A DNA stretch of 14,749 nucleotides. Source: CAXSDR01 sp964236445. GTDB taxonomy: Bacteria > Actinomycetota > Actinomycetes > Motilibacterales > Motilibacteraceae. Every line of letters begins with the position of its first letter. The stretch's first letter is position 1. The notes under the pieces were generated by a model. It was not told the DNA's origin and ran no database searches. It saw only the letters and a program-made list of their open reading frames with translations. Below, piece by piece: positions 11,875-14,749 of this stretch. The translations under genes were made by a program, and so were the position numbers. Location of the stretch: NCBI GenBank assembly GCA_964236445.1, contig CAXSDR010000094.1, positions 1 through 14,749 of the forward strand, given 5' to 3'.

Positions 11875-13892
11875 CAGGTGCCGCCCGCGAGCTCCGGACG
11901 CAGCAGGGCGGCTGCGACCTCGCCGGTGCCGCGGCCGGCCACGAGGACGAGGTCGCCCACCCGTGCCCCGGCGAGCAGCAGGTCGGCTGCCGCTCCGGCG
12001 TCGGGCACGCACACCGACTCCCCGCCCCAGCTGCCCTCGAGCGTCGCGCCCAGATGCAGCGGGCGCGTCGGTTCCCCTACGGCGACCAGCGCCGAGATGT
12101 CGAGGCGTACGGCGAGGCGCCCCAGCTCGTCCTGCTCCCCGATGCTCGGCAGCACGTGGCCCGTGTCGCGGGCGGCGCCGCCGGAAAGCTCGCCGATCAC
12201 CGCCCACGTGCCCGGTCGGGCGGGCGCGCCGTCCACCCGCCCGGGGGCACCCGCGTCGTCGCGCGCCGCGACGAGCTCGCGCATCGCGGCCCGAACCTGC
12301 CCGATATCGGCGTCGGGGAGGACCCGCACGCGCAGGGCCCGCCCGCCGCCCGCCGTGCCGGACGCCGCCAGCGCGGCCCGCAGCTCCACCCGGTCGTCGA
12401 AGGCCACCGTGGCGCCGTTGCGCTCCTGGCCCTGCTCGTGGCCTTTGCCCAGCACCGCCACCACATCTCCCGGCCGCGCGAGGGCGACCGCCTGGCGGAT
12501 CGCCGTCCGTCGCTCCGCCACGTCGAGCACCTCGGCACGCCGGCCCCCCACCGATGTGGCCGTCGGGTCGAGCGTGTCGAGCTCGGCACCCGCGACCACC
12601 GCGGCGCGGATCACGGCGGGGTCCTCGGAGCGCGGGTTGTCGTCGGTCACGACGACCACGTCGGCCCACGCCGCCGCAGCTGCCCCCATCGCCTTCCGCT
12701 TCGCGCGGTCGCGGTCACCACCCGCTCCGAGAACGACGAGCAGGCGCCCGGGGCTCCGCGGGCGCAGGGCGCGTGCGGCCGTGCCGACGGCCTCCGGCGT
12801 GTGCGCGAAGTCGACGATCCCGGTGACCGGTCCGGTGACCACGGTCTGCATGCGCCCCGGCACGGAGACCCGGGCCAGGCCGTCGGCCGCGGTGTCACCC
12901 GCTCCGACGGCGTCGAGCACCGCGAGAGCGACGAGTGCGTTGCCGACGTTGAAGGCGCCGGGCAGCCCGACCCGCACGACCCGGTCGACCGCCGGACCGG
13001 TCACGCGGAACCAGCTGCCTGTGGCGTCGCCCGTCACGTCGGCCGCCCGCCAGTCGGCGGCCAGCTGCGGATCGGTCGCCACGGTCACCACGGGCACTCC
13101 GCGGTCGCGCGCGAGGCGGGCGAGGCGCTGTCCCCACGTGCCGTCGACATCGACGACGGCGAGCGCGGCCCGTTCGGGCCCGAACAGCTCGGCCTTCGCC
13201 GCGAAGTAGGTCTCCAGATCGCCGTGGAAGTCGAGGTGGTCGCGGCCGAGGTTGGTGAATGCGGCCACGGCGAACTGTGTCGCGTCGACCCTGCCCAGCG
13301 CCAGCGCGTGGCTCGAGACCTCCATCGTGACGTCGCTGCAGCCGGCGTCGCGCATGCGCGCCAGGAGCCGCTGCAGCGCAGGCGCTTCCGGCGTCGTCCG
13401 TTCGCTCGCGAGGACCTCGTCGTCGATGCGGGTCTCGACCGTGCCGATCAGGCCGGTGCGCCGCCCGGCCGCGCGCAGTCCGGCGTCGATGAGATAAGCC
13501 GTCGTGGTCTTGCCGTTGGTCCCCGTGATGCCGATCACGCGCAGCGCCTGCGAGGGCCTGCCGTGGACCCAGGCCGCCACGTCACCGAGGTGCCGGCGTA
13601 GGTCGGGAACCACCAGCACGGGCCGACCGGTCTCGCAGGCGGCCGTCTCGCCGGCGGCATCGGTCAGGATCGCGACCGCGCCGGCCGCCACAGCCGTGGC
13701 GGCGAACGACGCACCGTGGTGACGGGCTCCCGGGAGGGCTGCGTAGAGGTCGCCGGGGCGTACGTCGCGCGAGTCGAGGGTGATCCCGCAGATCTCGACC
13801 TCGCCGTCGCCGGCCGGGGTCAGCGACATGCCCACCAGGTCGGCCACCCCGTGCAGGGTTCGCGCACCTGGGGAGACGGAGCTGCTGGGCAC
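11871..13892 (-). CDS. murE: MurE fused to the C-terminal domain of MurF (MurF ATPase core missing)
   Basis: Residues 1 to about 512 are a complete MurE, which adds diaminopimelate to UDP-MurNAc-L-Ala-D-Glu: TLDSRDVRPGDLY (38-50), P-loop GITGTNGKTTTAYL (121-134), TTPEAPALQ (166-174), MEVSSHALALGR (190-201), NLGRDHLDFHG (214-224), KAELF with the Lys expected to be carbamoylated (233), DNPRSEDP (419-426), which marks diaminopimelate specificity, and LGKGHEQGQE (481-490). From about 519 to 673 the protein is MurF domain 3: TWAVIGEL (562-569), LGRLAVRLDISALVAVGE (590-607), HLGATLEGSWGGESVCVPDA (613-632), VGDLVLVAGRGTGEVAAALL. The first roughly 300 residues of MurF, including its P-loop, are absent. 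Start is GTG 13892, 17 nt after ftsI, without a clear Shine-Dalgarno sequence; the stop overlaps mraY (GTGA). MurE activity is likely, MurF activity very unlikely. Confidence 0.9.
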   Translation of the reverse strand: MPSSSVSPGARTLHGVADLVGMSLTPAGDGEVEICGITLDSRDVRPGDLYAALPGARHHGASFAATAVAAGAVAILTDAAGETAACETGRPVLVVPDLRRHLGDVAAWVHGRPSQALRVIGITGTNGKTTTAYLIDAGLRAAGRRTGLIGTVETRIDDEVLASERTTPEAPALQRLLARMRDAGCSDVTMEVSSHALALGRVDATQFAVAAFTNLGRDHLDFHGDLETYFAAKAELFGPERAALAVVDVDGTWGQRLARLARDRGVPVVTVATDPQLAADWRAADVTGDATGSWFRVTGPAVDRVVRVGLPGAFNVGNALVALAVLDAVGAGDTAADGLARVSVPGRMQTVVTGPVTGIVDFAHTPEAVGTAARALRPRSPGRLLVVLGAGGDRDRAKRKAMGAAAAAWADVVVVTDDNPRSEDPAVIRAAVVAGAELDTLDPTATSVGGRRAEVLDVAERRTAIRQAVALARPGDVVAVLGKGHEQGQERNGATVAFDDRVELRAALAASGTAGGGRALRVRVLPDADIGQVRAAMRELVAARDDAGAPGRVDGAPARPGTWAVIGELSGGAARDTGHVLPSIGEQDELGRLAVRLDISALVAVGEPTRPLHLGATLEGSWGGESVCVPDAGAAADLLLAGARVGDLVLVAGRGTGEVAAALLRPELAGGTW

Positions 13893-13909
13893 GGTCGCGA
13901 GGCTACCGG

Positions 13910-14749
13910 TCAGGGGACTTGGAGCCGGGGAGTCGGGGGGGCCGAACCGCTCGGGGGGACCGCGTAGTTCTCGAGCAGCAGCGAAGCCACCTGCTTGAAC
14001 ACCGGACCGGCGTTGAAGCCACCGAAGTGGTTGGGGTGCTTGGGGTCCTTGAGGGTGACGGCGACGACGAAGCGGGGCGAGTCCGCCGGGACGACGCCGA
14101 TGAACGACGCCTGATATTGGCCGTTGCAGTAGTGCCCGTCGCAGCCGGCCACTTGTGCAGTGCCGGTCTTGCCGGCGATGCGGTAGCCGGGAATCGCGGC
14201 GCGCACCCCGGTGCCGTCGTTCACGACGGCTTCCATCATCGTGAGGACCTTCGTCGCGGTGGCTGCGCTGACCACGCGCGTGCTGGCCCCGAGCGGGGCA
14301 GGCGTCTTCCGGCCGTCGGGTCCGATGGTCGCGTTCACGATCGTCGGAGCAATGCGTACGCCGCCGTTGGCGAGCGTCTGGTAGACGCTCGCCTGCTGCA
14401 GGAGGCTGCCGGCGAGGCCCTGGCCGAAGGAGATGGTGTAGCGCTGGGTGCCCGACCAGTCGCGCCAGTCCGCGAGGATGCCGGGAGTCTCCCCCGGCAG
14501 CCCGATCTGGGTCTTCGCGCCGAGGCCGAACCGGTGCAGATAGCTGTAGAGGGTCGGCTTCGTCAGCTTCTCCCCCACCTGGATGGTGCCCACGTTGCTC
14601 GACTGGGACAGGATGCCGGTCACCGTCAGGTGCAGCACCTTGTGGCCCGCGTCGTCGTGGAACGTCGCCGTCGAGCGGTGGATGCTGTAGGGCACGGTGA
14701 AGACCGAGTCGGGCGTGACCTTGCCCTGGTCGATCGCCGCGGCCATGGT
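13910..14749 (-). CDS. ftsI: FtsI, septal peptidoglycan transpeptidase, C-terminal part (cut by window edge)
   Basis: The C-terminal 279 residues of a class B penicillin-binding protein, which cross-links septal peptidoglycan in the periplasm as partner of FtsW. The second active-site motif is SSN in LSQSSNVGTIQVGEKL, and the third is KTGT in YRIAGKTGTAQVAGCDGHYC. The catalytic SxxK serine, the dimerisation domain and the membrane anchor lie beyond position 14749. The Cys pair just after KTGT (GCDGHYC) has counterparts in other actinobacterial FtsI/PbpB proteins. GLGAKTQIGLPGETPGIL and ISFGQGLAGSLLQQASVYQTLANGG are conserved in the transpeptidase domain. The stop is TGA 13912-13910, 17 nt before murE. 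First position in the visible dcw order supports FtsI rather than another class B enzyme. Confidence 0.95.
   Translation of the reverse strand, partial: TMAAAIDQGKVTPDSVFTVPYSIHRSTATFHDDAGHKVLHLTVTGILSQSSNVGTIQVGEKLTKPTLYSYLHRFGLGAKTQIGLPGETPGILADWRDWSGTQRYTISFGQGLAGSLLQQASVYQTLANGGVRIAPTIVNATIGPDGRKTPAPLGASTRVVSAATATKVLTMMEAVVNDGTGVRAAIPGYRIAGKTGTAQVAGCDGHYCNGQYQASFIGVVPADSPRFVVAVTLKDPKHPNHFGGFNAGPVFKQVASLLLENYAVPPSGSAPPTPRLQVP

Noticed and set aside
11875..12669. Upstream extension of the mraY frame, considered as a possible frameshifted MurF
   Set aside because: The extension is Arg/Gly low-complexity sequence with no P-loop or other MurF motif; the MurF-like residues are in the murE frame.
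11221..13209. Very long open frame (662 codons) on the plus strand opposite mraY and murE
   Set aside because: It is antisense to two well-recognised genes, has no family motifs and is rich in Arg, Ala, Pro and Ser as expected of a GC-rich shadow frame.
1..14749. CRISPR array, tRNA or rRNA genes
   Set aside because: No regularly spaced repeats of suitable length and no tRNA-like or rRNA-like sequence were seen on reading both strands by eye.

Overview
The window is GC-rich (third codon positions strongly G/C, frequent GTG starts) and carries the dcw (division and cell wall) cluster of an actinobacterium, read on the minus strand. Gene order, GTGA/ATGA start-stop overlaps, an FtsI with a Cys pair after its KTGT motif and a diaminopimelate-type MurE motif (DNPRSEDP) all fit Actinomycetia. 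I cannot name the genus.

Reading the minus strand from the right edge: ftsI (3' part), murE fused in frame to the C-terminal third of murF, mraY, murD, ftsW, murG, murC and ftsQ occupy 4674-14749, almost without intergenic space. These genes make the lipid-linked peptidoglycan precursor (MurE, MraY, MurD, MurG, MurC), polymerise and cross-link it at the septum (FtsW, FtsI), and connect synthesis to the divisome (FtsQ). The 5' end of ftsZ lies at 1-289 in the same direction, with its own upstream control region. The striking gap is murF. Only its C-terminal domain is left, fused to MurE and still overlapping mraY; the MurF ATPase core is absent from the window.

ftsQ and ftsZ are normally adjacent in actinobacteria. 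Here about 4.2 kb separates them. The stretch next to ftsZ (523-1736) holds one gene on the minus strand, whose product joins an N-terminal helix-turn-helix protein to a complete SAICAR synthetase resembling the animal PAICS type. It is preceded by a strong Shine-Dalgarno sequence and a large palindrome built from TGACGTCA units, a likely operator. The stretch next to ftsQ (1881-4615) is bounded by perfect 35-bp inverted repeats. It holds an IS30-family transposase broken by a frameshift and a TGA, a nucleotidyltransferase gene broken by a TAG, and an apparently intact DUF3024 gene. I read it as a decayed passenger-carrying IS30-type element.

The items most worth checking are the MurE-MurF chimera without a MurF core, the HTH-SAICAR synthetase fusion with its palindrome, the 35-bp repeats enclosing transposase plus cargo, and a 9-bp tandem repeat that inserts a Ser/Ala/Pro linker into MurG.
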